Assembly: GCF_000948975.2 (NCBI RefSeq)
Contig: NZ_CP059735.1
Span: forward strand, 3,658,001 to 3,722,000
Reading direction: 5' to 3'
DNA: 64,000 nt
Source: Thalassomonas actiniarum
GTDB lineage: Bacteria > Pseudomonadota > Gammaproteobacteria > Enterobacterales > Alteromonadaceae
The translations under genes and the position numbers were made by a program. This document shows, in pieces, positions 10,201 through 19,843 of this stretch (position 1 is its first letter; each line of letters starts with the position of its first letter). Below the pieces are notes generated by a model, which did not search any database, had not been told where the DNA came from, and saw only the letters and a program-made list of their open reading frames with translations.

Positions 10201-11559
10201 GGCAAACAGCTGTTTGCTAAAAGTAGAAAATACCCGGGAGAGGCTATTACTGAGCTCGCCAATTTCATCGCGCCTGCCAGCGGGTAAATCCACCTTGGCG
10301 CTAACCTCGTACCCTTGTATGCTGTCATTTAAGACCTGTAACGGCGCCAGCAATTTACGGGCACCATAAACCACAAGCCCCAGCACCAGTATGATCCAGG
10401 CCAGCATCAGGAAAAAACCCTGCTGCTGTATCCAGTTGACCACCACCTGGTAACCATGATGGGGAGATCTGAGTAGAAAATTAAGATGCCCGGCAATGCC
10501 CAAGTCCGCTAAAGAGATGCGGCTGTAATAAGCCATATCAGTTGTTAGCTGACTTTCGCCGCTGATCGCCCCCGTGGCTAAAGTTAACTGCCTTAATTTC
10601 TTAAAGAGCAAATGCTTATCCATAACAGCCTGTAGCTGGGGAAACTCATCCTGTAACCGGTAACCATCCGGCCTGAAACTTAATGAATCAGGGGACTGGG
10701 CATAATAAAGATAATCACCGTCGGCATTGGCCAGATAAAAATCCAAATCAGCCAGAGGCCCGTCAACCAGCACTTGCATATAGGCATTAAAGTCAAGCTC
10801 AAGTAATATCAGGCCCAGCAAGCCTTCTTTTCCCCCGACGCGGCCCGACGCCAAAGATTGACTGTCGTACCTGGGCAAGATAGCCTTCATAACCACTTTA
10901 GGAGGTCTGAGGCCTTGTTTTCCTTGCTGCTTCAGGGCTATCGGGGAAAAATACGCCTGGCGTCCCTGAAAAACATCGGCCTCGGTTCCCTGATAAAACA
11001 ACAACTCATGCTCAGAGATAAAATTTAACCCTAAGGTTTGTAACGCCAGCGTTGACTTAACGACTTTATCTTTCTCGCGTGTCAGGCTGATTTTCTCCGT
11101 AATAGCCTCCGCCACTTCAAAATAACTGATTTTATGATAAAGACGGCTGCGCATTAATAACATACGGAACATGTGCTCCATTTTATCCGCTACGCCTGCG
11201 GTTAACTTTTTTGTCCCTGGTATTTTCTGAGCCGGAGCTTGTTCTGCTAAGCCTCTTTCTGCCAAACTAATGCCGTAATCAAGCATCAGCACATCCGCAC
11301 GGGCATTATAATAGAAATCCCGTAAAACAGGTGTCACCAGCTGGCTGCGCTGTTCAAGTTCCTTTAATTTTTGCTCCTGCTGGAGTTGGCTGGTTTGCTG
11401 ATATAAAAAGCCGCCAATACCGAGCAGGGCCAGCAGACAAAATAACACCGCCGCCAGGACAATTTTAACCAGCAAAGATTGTATCCCGTAGCGCTTTACA
11501 CTGGAGATCCCCTGCCCGCCATTTTGCCCGGCTATGCCTGTGGCAACCGGTTTATTCAT
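7264..11559 (-). CDS. Membrane hybrid sensor histidine kinase (sensor-HAMP-PAS-PAS-HisKA-HATPase-REC-REC-HPt)
   Basis: Very large hybrid kinase of about 1431 aa. A membrane segment near residues 30-50 and another near 385-410 flank a periplasmic region of about 330 residues, possibly a double-Cache fold. A HAMP-like linker, PAS domains ([15 protein letters not shown] and GIGVWDYH) and HisKA follow (His near 745, [12 protein letters not shown]). The HATPase contains [18 protein letters not shown] and GGTGLGLAI. Two REC domains have Asp near 1035 (DMQMPGMDG) and 1190 (DCQMPEMDG). The C-terminal HPt has His near 1376 (AHKMNG). The ATG at 11559 has a G-rich Shine-Dalgarno; a GTG at 11571 is the alternative. 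A 173-bp gap precedes it, so it may have its own promoter. Confidence 0.92.
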   Translation of the reverse strand: MNKPVATGIAGQNGGQGISSVKRYGIQSLLVKIVLAAVLFCLLALLGIGGFLYQQTSQLQQEQKLKELEQRSQLVTPVLRDFYYNARADVLMLDYGISLAERGLAEQAPAQKIPGTKKLTAGVADKMEHMFRMLLMRSRLYHKISYFEVAEAITEKISLTREKDKVVKSTLALQTLGLNFISEHELLFYQGTEADVFQGRQAYFSPIALKQQGKQGLRPPKVVMKAILPRYDSQSLASGRVGGKEGLLGLILLELDFNAYMQVLVDGPLADLDFYLANADGDYLYYAQSPDSLSFRPDGYRLQDEFPQLQAVMDKHLLFKKLRQLTLATGAISGESQLTTDMAYYSRISLADLGIAGHLNFLLRSPHHGYQVVVNWIQQQGFFLMLAWIILVLGLVVYGARKLLAPLQVLNDSIQGYEVSAKVDLPAGRRDEIGELSNSLSRVFSTFSKQLFAQEKALSQAKDFSAGLQGVLDSIADAVVNINPEGKILSLNQAAQRMFGYQEEEVKGKSIRVLMLDTKGRQGANAVLDYLRSGINCVGGKGEELTGLRHDGDDFPMYLVLTEVMTREGKLYTAMIRDVTANKLMEEERVQVLKKTKELAWRLDFALAAPGIGVWDYHVLSGKVTWDERMYHLYGVEANCGLDPADLWKSRMHPDDLETVEAKVAATVETGKALNTTFRILLPGGVIKYIEVHAKAMSDGYGGIIRLVGTNIDVSEQQNLQNLKQEALELAEESLRLKSEFLASMSHEIRTPMNGVLGMLGLLEHTELSKQQQHYIELASSSAQSLLSLINDILDFSKIEAGKLELEIIDFDLRTLLGNFAESMAVRSQENNTELILDVSGLDFYMVKGDPGRIRQILSNLVGNAIKFTSEGEIVIKAAISESGQNQSLMLHCSVTDTGIGIPKDKVGQLFDSFTQVDSSTTRKYGGTGLGLAIVKQLCQLMDGDIRVSSELGQGSTFSFEICVRACEQKKVMMPSVDIKGTRILIVDDNSTNLEVLKTQLEQWGAKVTQAKSGYEAMALVEQTPENFFRVAILDMQMPGMDGATLGAKIHNHSNSRETKLIMMTSMGERGDASYFAELGFCAYFPKPATTSDLFDALTVVVEGKEALEVAQPLVTTHHLQSLKRNTSEGEVAADARILLVEDNQINQTVVQGILANLGIQADVANNGLEAIAKLNASKSDRLYQVIFMDCQMPEMDGYEATRKIRHGAGGEAYLHVPVIAMTANAMKGDKEKCLAAGMSDYTTKPIDGDIIEQKLIYWLKEERKLDINQYLTASRIIAAQTPAGQEQDEQQTPAKTVQAKAAPEQTAPATQSPSVFKDEPQDEIWDKEGFLKRIRNNEEIARTLVNMFLEEMPEVIESLYLAIAEKNFADVAAFAHKMNGTMKNIGGISSSKIVAKMEEVAKAGDINLLNEMQPQLSSEFDKFMTVLNQY

Positions 11560-11732
11560 TTGTCCCCCCACACCAGGCCCAGCCCCTGATCAGGACAAGC
11601 AAGCTCACCACCGGGCAGACGGGCTCAAACGCCGTTACCGGGAAAGTTTCCTTACCAAACACTGCTGCCATTACCGTCATCGAAACTTATTCCTTGCTCT
11701 TTTGTCATTCCCTGGCTATTTGCTTTCTTTTG

Positions 11733-14300
11733 CTAGCGCATCAAAAAGTCTGCCAACTCCTTAGAGTTAAAAGGTTTTCTCAATACAGGGTATTGCCACT
11801 TCCTGTCTTCATGGGTGATATAACCGCTGATAGAATAGATCTTGATCTCGGGAAACCTTGCTTTGACCAGGTTTACCGCTTCACGGCCCGACAAATCCGG
11901 CATGATCATATCGGTAATAAAAATATCGTAATCCTGCCCGCTTGCCAGATGTGCCAGCAACTCTTCCTTATTATTGGCATAGGTGGTAAATGCCCCTTCA
12001 CTTTCAAGATATAAGGCAATAAATTCACTGATACTGACTTCGTCATCAAGGATCAGGACATTTTTATCCTTGATATTGAGTCCCGGCAAAAGTGCGGCAT
12101 ATTCCTGTATCTCTTCTTCTTCCAGCTGGCAGTTAAAGATCAGGGTAAAGTGCGCCCCTCCCAGTTCGCATTTACCCTGTACCTGGATCAGGCCATTATG
12201 CTTGTACATAGTGCTGTAGACATTGGCCAGGCCGATACCATTGCCTTTGTTGATGGACTTGCTGCTGAAAAAGGGATCAAATATCCGGGAAATATTTTCC
12301 GGCGCTATGCCTGTGCCGCTGTCTTTGACATGAATTTCCAGCTGCTTTTCCTGATTCAAGAGCACAGAGAGCTCAATTTTCCCCGGCTCCCCGGTTTCCT
12401 TGATGGCATCCTGGGCATTTAAAACAATATTGAGCAAAATATTAATAAATTCCCCCTGCGGAAAGTGGATCAGGCAATGCACCGGGGCAAAGGCAAAACT
12501 TAACTCAATAGAGCTGGGCAACAACTGTTTAAACAGGTACTTGTTTTCCTTGATCTCGCGGATCGGATCAAATTCCACCACTTTAACCGGCGGTTTACGG
12601 GTAAACGCCAATAAGCGCTCGGTCACGCTTTTCCCTTTATCTATGGCATTTTTCACCCGGTCAATATAACCGGAAATTTCCCGCTCTCCCTGGGCATATT
12701 TAAGCTCCAACATTTCAATGGCTCCCAGAGCAACTCCCAGGACATTGTTGATATCATGGGAGACATTGCCAAAGGTGTTGCCCAGCAAGGCTAAACGGTT
12801 GCTGATGATCTGTTGCTGCTCTTTACGAAAGTTATCGGTGACATTTTCCACGATCCAGATATAAATCCCTTCCTGTGCCTCATAGGTCACGCACAAGTTA
12901 AAAACGGTATTAAACTTGTCAAAACTGATATGGTTTCTTTTGATTTGCCCTTTTAATTTCGTGGTCTTTTTCAGCGCCAGGTAATCGGTAATACTAAAAT
13001 TAATGTAATTAAACAAGGTCGATTTTTCACTGTCCCCCTGGGGCGACAAATCCTGATAGACGACATTATCGTTATCATCGATAAAAAATATCGGCACCTT
13101 GATGGTATAATTGACCATGGCAAGCAGTTTAAGCTTTTCAAATACTTCCTCGGTGCGGGTGATATCCCTGAACAAACCGAAAATGGAAATCACCTTGCCC
13201 TGCTGATCCAGCTCAACTTCCCCTATGGTTTCAATTTTGACTTTTTGCCCCGAAGGACGCTTAATGCAGGTCTTAAAATAAAAGCCCTTAGCACTGCTTA
13301 CCGCCGTTAACAAATGTTTTTTCAACAGCTCCCGCTGCGACGGCACAAAAAAGTGTGCACTTTCTTCAATGCTTGGCCGGTAGTTCGAAGGGCGAATGCC
13401 AAAAATTTTAAATACCCCGCTTGACCAGAAAAATTTCTCGTCATCGGGACTAAAGCGCCAGTGCCCGCAAATACTCAAGTGTTCGACCAGGCCTAAATAG
13501 CGCTCTTGCCCTTGCCCCGGGCTGAGCAAAAACGGCGTTCTGCTGACATCCTTCATCATCCCCACCAGGCGGCACACTTGCTGCCCGTTACTATGCTGGG
13601 GTTTACTTTGCCGGACTTTCGCCTGGATATTGACCCACTTTTCCTGGCCGCTATTATCCACCAGCTTAAGGCTGAAGTTCACCTTAGTGCGCTTGCCTGA
13701 CGTTGCCTGTGCCAGCTGCTGGTTAAACAGTGTGACATCAGCTTTATTGATGTGTTTTTCCCAAAAAGAGACAGGCCCGCTAAAAGCACGGTTTTCATAA
13801 CCGAGCAGCGCCATAAAGCGGGAAGAATAATAAACCTCTTCTTTATCTCCTTGCCACTCCCAGTAGGCCTGCTCGCTTTCATCGGCATTATTGTCAGCCA
13901 GCGGCGCAGATCCGCTGCTGCCCGGGGTCAGAAACACAAATACCTGGCTGTCGATGGTTTGAGAGCGCAGCTCCATCAACTGTTTTTTCCCGTCTTTTGC
14001 CAGCAAGGCTAAGCTGACAGGGCCGTTATTTTTTTCCTCGGCGAAGGGAGCTGAGCGCTTGATGCTGCCATTTTCATCGCCGCTTTCCTCCTTAGCCCCG
14101 GCAGAGCCTGCTGCCCCGGACAATTTTCCTCCCGGGTAAGCCGGCAGTAATGCCTGTACCGCCATACCGACTAACTCATGTTCCCGGTAGCCGCTTAAGG
14201 TCACCAGGGCATCATTAACCGAGGCAATGTCAAAGGCGCTTCCCAGCGCAAATGCCGGTAAGGGAATATCCTTAAGCTCAAGGCTGGGTACGGACTTCAA
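11733..14300 (-). CDS. Soluble PAS-type hybrid histidine kinase with C-terminal REC
   Basis: Hybrid kinase of 855 aa without membrane segments. Several PAS-like regions fill residues 1-480 (including WEWQGDKEEVYYSSRFM and GHWRFSPDDEKFFWSSGVF). An NtrB-like dimerisation helix carries His near 515 in the context NVSHDINN (His-Asp rather than the common His-Glu). The HATPase (GTGIAPENISRIFDPFFSS, GNGIGLANVY) and a REC domain (VLILDDEVS, ITDMIMPDLSG) complete it. The start is a TTG overlapping the upstream stop by TTGA, with GAGG about 10 bases before it. No ATG exists before residue 46, so translational coupling to the REC gene upstream is likely. Confidence 0.88.
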   Translation of the reverse strand: MKSVPSLELKDIPLPAFALGSAFDIASVNDALVTLSGYREHELVGMAVQALLPAYPGGKLSGAAGSAGAKEESGDENGSIKRSAPFAEEKNNGPVSLALLAKDGKKQLMELRSQTIDSQVFVFLTPGSSGSAPLADNNADESEQAYWEWQGDKEEVYYSSRFMALLGYENRAFSGPVSFWEKHINKADVTLFNQQLAQATSGKRTKVNFSLKLVDNSGQEKWVNIQAKVRQSKPQHSNGQQVCRLVGMMKDVSRTPFLLSPGQGQERYLGLVEHLSICGHWRFSPDDEKFFWSSGVFKIFGIRPSNYRPSIEESAHFFVPSQRELLKKHLLTAVSSAKGFYFKTCIKRPSGQKVKIETIGEVELDQQGKVISIFGLFRDITRTEEVFEKLKLLAMVNYTIKVPIFFIDDNDNVVYQDLSPQGDSEKSTLFNYINFSITDYLALKKTTKLKGQIKRNHISFDKFNTVFNLCVTYEAQEGIYIWIVENVTDNFRKEQQQIISNRLALLGNTFGNVSHDINNVLGVALGAIEMLELKYAQGEREISGYIDRVKNAIDKGKSVTERLLAFTRKPPVKVVEFDPIREIKENKYLFKQLLPSSIELSFAFAPVHCLIHFPQGEFINILLNIVLNAQDAIKETGEPGKIELSVLLNQEKQLEIHVKDSGTGIAPENISRIFDPFFSSKSINKGNGIGLANVYSTMYKHNGLIQVQGKCELGGAHFTLIFNCQLEEEEIQEYAALLPGLNIKDKNVLILDDEVSISEFIALYLESEGAFTTYANNKEELLAHLASGQDYDIFITDMIMPDLSGREAVNLVKARFPEIKIYSISGYITHEDRKWQYPVLRKPFNSKELADFLMR

Positions 14301-15454
14301 AATAACTCATCCTCTTCATCAAGTTCACAGGAAAGCTGCTGCCCGCTATTGAGTGCTTGCAGTTTATCGACACTGGCCAGCGCCAGATCTAATAACTGAC
14401 TGACTTCCAAAAAGTTAATATCATCCTGGGTGTGTTTTTTCAGGGCGCTGTGTACCAGGCTGGTCAAATAACTTTCCTGCTCTTCATTTAAGTCCAGGAC
14501 ATGGAAACTCATGCCAATGTTTTGTACGATTTCCGACATCACCTCCTGCTGGTGAAGTTTTGAAATCCCCAGCATTTTCTTGGTCTTAAAGACCGCTTCC
14601 TGGATCTGTTGTTCCACCTGCTGCAAGGAATGTTTGTAGGTAATAAATTCCATTCTCGCACCGATACATTCGATCACCGATGCCAGGGCATCAATATAAA
14701 TATCAGTGTCGATATGACCTTCTTCGAGGTTAAGGATAAGAATAGAGACCAGGCTATGATTAAAAATGGTTCTGGGACCAAAACGGTATAAACGGGGTTT
14801 GGCTTTTAAGATTTCCATCACTTCCACTTCAACCGGCGAACAGCAGCCTTTTTGCGAATGGTAAAAAATGGCGCTTTCATTTAACGGGTAAAACGCCAGG
14901 CAGCCATGTAAGTTCATATTGTAAAAGTAATGAAACACTTCATCGCGGATCTTTTCATAACTGTCGCAATGGTTCAGGCGGGAGCTTAACTGCATACAAG
15001 CGCCATATTTAGCGGCCTGTGCCATGGAAATACTGATGACATTATCTTTAGAGTGCAGCTCGGCTTCAAAGTCTTTGATCTTATGCTGGTAGGCAATGAG
15101 CTTTTTAAGTTTATTGGCTAACGCCAGCAAAGAGATAGGTTTGCAAAGAAAATCATCGGCGCCGCATTCTAATCCGGCTAAAATAGCCTCTTCCGTTGCC
15201 ATGCCCGAATAGAGCACAAAAGATCTGACCGAGGTTCCGCCCCGGGTTTGCTGCTTTATCCAGGCCGAGCCTTTTGCCTCTTTGAGATGCTCATCCACCA
15301 AAGCGATATCAAAAGGCGGTAAATCACTGAGCAGCATTTCCGCCATGGAAAAATTATGGGCGCATTTCACCACAAAATCGCCTTCGAGGGCTTCGGTTAA
15401 TAACTCCAGATATTCTCTGTCATCATCAATAATTAATACCTTAGGTTGTGACAT
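14297..15454 (-). CDS. Response regulator: REC plus uncharacterised C-terminal region
   Basis: Protein of about 385 aa. The N-terminal REC domain (VLIIDDD; acceptor Asp in LVDEHL; Lys in CKPISL) covers residues 1-125. The remaining 260 residues match no family I can name. The stretch from about 145 to 285 alternates helices and strands in a GAF-like way (AKYGACMQLSSRLNHCDSYE onward), and the last 90 residues are helical and acidic. No output domain for DNA binding or catalysis is visible. ATG at 15454 (9 bases after AGGAAG) and ATG at 15460 (3 bases after it) are both possible. The stop overlaps the kinase start, suggesting a kinase-regulator pair. Confidence 0.75.
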   Translation of the reverse strand: MSQPKVLIIDDDREYLELLTEALEGDFVVKCAHNFSMAEMLLSDLPPFDIALVDEHLKEAKGSAWIKQQTRGGTSVRSFVLYSGMATEEAILAGLECGADDFLCKPISLLALANKLKKLIAYQHKIKDFEAELHSKDNVISISMAQAAKYGACMQLSSRLNHCDSYEKIRDEVFHYFYNMNLHGCLAFYPLNESAIFYHSQKGCCSPVEVEVMEILKAKPRLYRFGPRTIFNHSLVSILILNLEEGHIDTDIYIDALASVIECIGARMEFITYKHSLQQVEQQIQEAVFKTKKMLGISKLHQQEVMSEIVQNIGMSFHVLDLNEEQESYLTSLVHSALKKHTQDDINFLEVSQLLDLALASVDKLQALNSGQQLSCELDEEDELF

Positions 15455-15493
15455 GGCCATTTACTTCCTGTGAGTTATGGATGAGATCCGCGT

Positions 15494-16432
15494 TTATTTA
15501 TCCAAACACCATGCTGTCGTCATTTTCTGAAACAACACACATTGCATGCGGCCAAGGCGCTTTGCCTGATACAGAGCCTGATCCGCCTGCTCTATCAGCG
15601 CCAGCGGGTCTTTTGCCCCCAGCGTACTGTTAGATATGCCAATACTGACAGTTACCCTGGGGGCAACATCAGAATATTCATGCACTATCTCCGCCTGGTT
15701 TAACGCCGCTATGATGTTTCGTCCCCGATTTTTCGCCTGTGACAGCGAAGTCGAAGGTAGCAGCATGACAAATTCTTCACCGCCATACCTGGCGAGCAGC
15801 TCAGCGCCTTTAAGTAAAGTTGCCGCCAGTACCGAAGCCACCCGCTGCAGGCACTGATCTCCCCGGGGATGACCATAGTTGTCGTTGTAGGCTTTAAAAA
15901 AATCGATATCGAGCATCAGCAGGGATAATTCCCCCCTTTGCCGGATATTTTTTTGCCAAACCGCATCCAGCTCTTGTTCCAATCCCCTGCGGTTGAGTAC
16001 ATTTGTTAACGGGTCGATGCAGCTGAGCATTTCCAGTTTTTTATTGGCCTCATCCAGCTGCTGTTTCATTTTGGCAATACGCGCCATCGCCAAAATTTTT
16101 GCATTTAAAATCTCTTCTTTCACCGGTTTGGTCAGATAATCATCCCCACCGGCTTTGATACCTTCTGCCAGACAACGGGCACTGTCATTGGCACTGAGAA
16201 AAATAATCGGGATCCATTGGCTAAATTCCTTTCTCACCATGCGGGTCAGGGTCAGGCCGTCCACCTCAGGCATTTCAATATCCATTAAAATAACATCGAT
16301 GACCTGGCGCCTTAATTTCTCCAGCGCAGCTACGTGGCCATCAACAAGCACTGGCTGATGATCACTGGCCAGCACCATAGCCCCGATCACATCCCGGATA
16401 CATTTATTGTCATCAACCACCAATATGTTCAT
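15494..16432 (-). CDS. REC-GGDEF diguanylate cyclase response regulator
   Basis: WspR/PleD-like regulator of 312 aa. REC domain (ILVVDDNKC; Asp in LMDIEMPEVDG; KPV) at residues 1-120, a short helical linker, and a GGDEF domain at about 140-305 with active-site motif GGEEF (LLARYGGEEFVML). The inhibitory-site RxxD is absent: the residues five before GGEEF are KGAE. Feedback inhibition by c-di-GMP is therefore probably lost, unlike in the REC-GGDEF-HPt protein of the same block. It lies between the PP2C regulator and the REC gene on the same strand and probably converts a phosphorylation signal into c-di-GMP. Confidence 0.92.
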   Translation of the reverse strand: MNILVVDDNKCIRDVIGAMVLASDHQPVLVDGHVAALEKLRRQVIDVILMDIEMPEVDGLTLTRMVRKEFSQWIPIIFLSANDSARCLAEGIKAGGDDYLTKPVKEEILNAKILAMARIAKMKQQLDEANKKLEMLSCIDPLTNVLNRRGLEQELDAVWQKNIRQRGELSLLMLDIDFFKAYNDNYGHPRGDQCLQRVASVLAATLLKGAELLARYGGEEFVMLLPSTSLSQAKNRGRNIIAALNQAEIVHEYSDVAPRVTVSIGISNSTLGAKDPLALIEQADQALYQAKRLGRMQCVLFQKMTTAWCLDK

Positions 16433-16502
16433 AATTTTTAATAAACCCCAGTAGATGCTTTACACTCAACAGCCAATAAAATCCCCCCGAAGCGCCTTGG
16501 CA

Positions 16503-18236
16503 TTACTTCGCCCAGACATAAGTAGCCTGCACCTTATTGCCACCGTCCATATATTCAAGCTTTTCACACAATTGATGCACCAGATCTATACCGCGGCCAC
16601 ATAACATGACCTTGTCCGCCTGTTTAAGCTTGAGCCTGTGCTCATAAAAGGCCGCCAGGTCAAATCCCTCACCATCATCGACTATGGTGATGATCATTTT
16701 TCCGCCACTTTGTAAGGGGTGATAACTCAAGCTGATATCTATCATGCCGCAGGTCAAATTCTTCAGCCTCGACTCCCTGACCATAAAATAATGGGCAAAG
16801 CCGGCCGCTGAATTTTTCAACTCGGAATTTAACCTTAAAATACCGTGATCCAGGGCATTGACATAAAGCTCGGTTAAAATGCTGTACATATTATTCCAGT
16901 GCTCGCCATTACCTTCTATTTCCTGAATTTGTCCCATCGCCATAGGCACGGGGTTTACCAAGGCCAAGCGCTGGCCGGTGAGCTTTAATTGCCATTTCCA
17001 GCTCGGCTCGGACTCCAGATATAAGTCATGCATTTCACTGATGGCAAGACTGTGGGCAGCTTCATCCGATGCCGGGATTTGCTCCCAGCCATGACAGGGA
17101 ATATCAATCAGAGAGAGATCATCTTCCTGCGGCCTGCCCTGACAAAATTCATCAACGGCATCAAAGACCTTGCCGGGAATATCCCCATGATAAAAGCCTT
17201 GTTTGGCGGCAAACTCAAAGCGCCGGGCACCATACATTTCCCCCTGATGATTTCTCGCCTCCAGGATACCGTCACTGATCAGCACCACCCTGTCGTTGTT
17301 TTCGACACTAAAGACCTGCAACTGGGCCTGCGGCAACAGGTTCGGCATCACCCCTAAAGGAATATGGTTAGAGCTAATTTTATGCTTAATTTTTCCTTCA
17401 AAATTGAAGATATAGGTATCCGGCAACCCGGCATTAAAGACATAAGCGGAGCGTTCATGGCTGGAAATACTGACACAGCAGACACAGCAAAATAAATCCA
17501 CCGGCAATAACTCATATAACTGCCGGTTGATCTGATCAATGATTTCCAGCAGGGAAAAGCCCTTTTTCGTCATCACCCTGAAAGTTTCGGCCAGGGGAAT
17601 GGCGCCAATAGACGAGCGCAGGCCATGGCCGGTAAAGTCCCCCAGCAACACATTAACATTGCCCCCGGGGCATAACGCCGTTAACTGGATATCACCGCTA
17701 AACAAGGCTGCTGCCTGTTTGATGATGCCGATACGGTCGAGGGCAAAATTTCTCGCCTCGATCACCCCGGACATAATTTGCTCTGCCAGTTCGGCATCTT
17801 GTTGCTGCTCCTGCTGCAAGTTTTTCACCTGGCTATATAAATTACTGATCCGCTGGATGGATTTGATCTTGGCTTTAAAAACCTCCGGAGAAAATGGCCG
17901 GGTCAAAATACCATCGCCACCGGCTTCGATACTATCGACAAAGGCCTGGTCCGAGTCCATGCTGGTGATAAAGATCAAGGGGGCTAAGCTGTTCGGCGAC
18001 AAGCTTTTAATACGCTTTGCCGCTTCATAACCGTCCATCACCGGCATATTGATATCCATCAACACCAGATCCGGTAAATGCTCAATATATAAAGCGACCC
18101 CCCTGGCACCGTCATTGCCGGTTAACACCCGATAACCTTCCTCCATAAGCAGGTTCTTTAAAATCATACACTGCATCTCGGAATCATCGACCACCAAGGC
18201 AAGTTTGGCATCCGGGTTTTCAACCATGGCATTCAT
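16503..18236 (-). CDS. Response regulator with REC, PP2C/SpoIIE-type phosphatase and anti-sigma-type HATPase domains
   Basis: Partner-switching regulator of 577 aa. REC at residues 8-130 (LVVDDSEMQ; Asp in LMDINMPVMDG). SpoIIE/RsbU-like PP2C phosphatase at about 170-385 with metal-binding motifs GDFTGHG and EDDLSLIDI. RsbW-like HATPase_c_2 at about 440-577 with TELYVNALDHG, DDGEGFD and CGRGIDLVH. A phosphatase and an anti-sigma kinase in one chain match the architecture described for Shewanella CrsR and Pseudomonas HsbR. The STAS gene 3 bp upstream is the expected substrate and antagonist. Phosphorylation of REC would decide whether the STAS protein is dephosphorylated and a sigma or anti-sigma partner released. 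Confidence 0.9.
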   Translation of the reverse strand: MNAMVENPDAKLALVVDDSEMQCMILKNLLMEEGYRVLTGNDGARGVALYIEHLPDLVLMDINMPVMDGYEAAKRIKSLSPNSLAPLIFITSMDSDQAFVDSIEAGGDGILTRPFSPEVFKAKIKSIQRISNLYSQVKNLQQEQQQDAELAEQIMSGVIEARNFALDRIGIIKQAAALFSGDIQLTALCPGGNVNVLLGDFTGHGLRSSIGAIPLAETFRVMTKKGFSLLEIIDQINRQLYELLPVDLFCCVCCVSISSHERSAYVFNAGLPDTYIFNFEGKIKHKISSNHIPLGVMPNLLPQAQLQVFSVENNDRVVLISDGILEARNHQGEMYGARRFEFAAKQGFYHGDIPGKVFDAVDEFCQGRPQEDDLSLIDIPCHGWEQIPASDEAAHSLAISEMHDLYLESEPSWKWQLKLTGQRLALVNPVPMAMGQIQEIEGNGEHWNNMYSILTELYVNALDHGILRLNSELKNSAAGFAHYFMVRESRLKNLTCGMIDISLSYHPLQSGGKMIITIVDDGEGFDLAAFYEHRLKLKQADKVMLCGRGIDLVHQLCEKLEYMDGGNKVQATYVWAK

Positions 18237-18239
18237 GTT

Positions 18240-18548
18240 TTACAGCTCTATGGTCAACAGGCGATGAAACTGGGCAATCTCGAGGATTTTATTCACGGTT
18301 TCATTGGGCTTATTAATGATCACCTTGCCGGAGATTTTATCCGCATGATCTTTAAGCAATAAAATCATGCCCAGCGCAGAGCTGTCCATATAACTGGTTT
18401 TATCCAATTTGAGGGTAAAAGTCGTGCCGTTAGTATCGCAATCGGCATACGATTCCCTGAATTTCTGATGTAATGAAAAATCGAACCTATCCTCAATCGC
18501 GATAGAAACATTTTGATTATCTGCTGAAACAATTTTTTCAATCGACAT
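18240..18548 (-). CDS. STAS-domain anti-sigma factor antagonist
   Basis: Single STAS domain of 102 aa, SpoIIAA/RsbV-like. The motif SYMDSSALGMILL holds the phosphorylatable Ser (near residue 57) in the usual loop. It precedes the REC-PP2C-HATPase gene by 3 bp and has a good Shine-Dalgarno (AGGGAG). It is expected to be phosphorylated by the HATPase domain and dephosphorylated by the PP2C domain of that protein, like CrsA or HsbA. The unphosphorylated form may bind an anti-sigma factor or another partner such as a diguanylate cyclase; the partner cannot be told from sequence. Confidence 0.9.
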   Translation of the reverse strand: MSIEKIVSADNQNVSIAIEDRFDFSLHQKFRESYADCDTNGTTFTLKLDKTSYMDSSALGMILLLKDHADKISGKVIINKPNETVNKILEIAQFHRLLTIEL

Positions 18549-18592
18549 AAAAACTCCCTGCCTTGCCTGACCTAACGAAAAAGTTAGCGCTG

Positions 18593-19843
18593 TTAAAATA
18601 AATCAATGGCCCCTTCCTCCATTGATGCCTGTTCGACGGTACGATGTTTGTCGGCAGATTTCGTTTGCTCAAACACCTGCTGACAACATAGCTGTAATTT
18701 CCTTAACTGGCTGTCAATGTTATGCTCAGCCGAATGCTCTAATTGATTCATTTCTCCGGCAATGGCTTTTAAACGCTCCAGGTTGCTGGTGACGGAATCG
18801 AGGATCTGGTGGGTTAAATCTTCAAACTGCAAAGAGCGTATGCCGACAGAAACACTTTCATTGAGCTTAGGCGAGAGCAACGCCAGTTCATCCACAATGC
18901 CATGGGTTTGCTGGCTAACCCTTTCCGCCTGTGCCATCATGTCCTTCACCCTGTCTTTGGCTTCCAGGGTTGAACTCATATCGGCAGAGGCGATCACTTC
19001 AACCGAATCCCTGAGTTTGCCGATAATCCCCTGCACCTGATTAATAGACTGGCGAATATTGCTGTTTAATTCACTTGAATTAAGGGAAAGCGCCCTGACC
19101 TCGTTGGCAACAACGGCAAAACCTCTGCCGGCTTCACCGGCCCGTGCCGCTTCGATGGCGGCATTTAACGCCAGCAAATTGGTCTGGCTCGCCAGGTTCT
19201 CCACCTGCCCGAGGAAATTAAATACCTGCTCAAACTGCTTAGCCATTTCATCGATAAAGTACATGGTTTCCAGGCTCTGCTTGCTGGTTTTGATTATCAC
19301 TTCGACAAAATCATCCAGCACCTGGCGCGAGTTATCAACAAAGGCTGCAAAGACATTGACCTGGCCGCCATCGGGGTCATGTTTACAATCGACGATTTCA
19401 TTAAACAAGCGCTGCTGTTCATCGCTTATTTCCTGTAATCCCTTGAAACTACCGGAGACTCCGGAAACGGCATCACTGAGCACGGTACTGGTACGCCTGA
19501 CTTCGTTGCCTATGACCTCTACTTCCTGCGACAGGGATTTATTCAAATCCGTCAGCACCGACCGTATCCTTAGCTGCTCGCTTGGCTGCAGATTTGGCTG
19601 CTTAGCCGTTTGCCCTATGTCTTGCTGCGCGCCAGGCGGCCCGGGTGATAACACTTTTTGCAGCAAACTATTACGCAATGTCAGAGCAAACAGGGCTAGC
19701 AAGTTGATTAACAATAAAATATCAAGAAAGACCTGCCCGGTAAAAAAGACATTGAGCAAGGCAAGTACCACGCCAAAAATCCCGACAATGGATAAAGACA
19801 GAGTAGAAAACAGTGCTTGAGGTAATAACTTATTCATTGACAT
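18593..19843 (-). CDS. Methyl-accepting chemotaxis-type receptor with two N-terminal membrane helices and no periplasmic domain
   Basis: Receptor of 416 aa. Two hydrophobic segments at about 8-32 and 36-56 are joined by only a few residues, so there is no extracytoplasmic sensor. A cytoplasmic helical part follows with the conserved signalling tip ([36 protein letters not shown]). No HAMP domain and no CheR-tethering pentapeptide are seen. The Shine-Dalgarno AAGGAGGT 5 bases before the ATG fixes the start. The coding sequence overlaps the end of cheB by 14 bases. It may sense membrane state or act as a signalling adaptor between the Che proteins and the STAS/PP2C module. Confidence 0.85.
   Translation of the reverse strand: MSMNKLLPQALFSTLSLSIVGIFGVVLALLNVFFTGQVFLDILLLINLLALFALTLRNSLLQKVLSPGPPGAQQDIGQTAKQPNLQPSEQLRIRSVLTDLNKSLSQEVEVIGNEVRRTSTVLSDAVSGVSGSFKGLQEISDEQQRLFNEIVDCKHDPDGGQVNVFAAFVDNSRQVLDDFVEVIIKTSKQSLETMYFIDEMAKQFEQVFNFLGQVENLASQTNLLALNAAIEAARAGEAGRGFAVVANEVRALSLNSSELNSNIRQSINQVQGIIGKLRDSVEVIASADMSSTLEAKDRVKDMMAQAERVSQQTHGIVDELALLSPKLNESVSVGIRSLQFEDLTHQILDSVTSNLERLKAIAGEMNQLEHSAEHNIDSQLRKLQLCCQQVFEQTKSADKHRTVEQASMEEGAIDLF

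Noticed and set aside
19059-19820. 253-codon open frame antisense to the small chemoreceptor gene
   Set aside because: It is a shadow of the conserved MCP signalling domain; its Ser/Thr/Leu-rich translation has no recognisable domain, and the minus-strand gene is certain.
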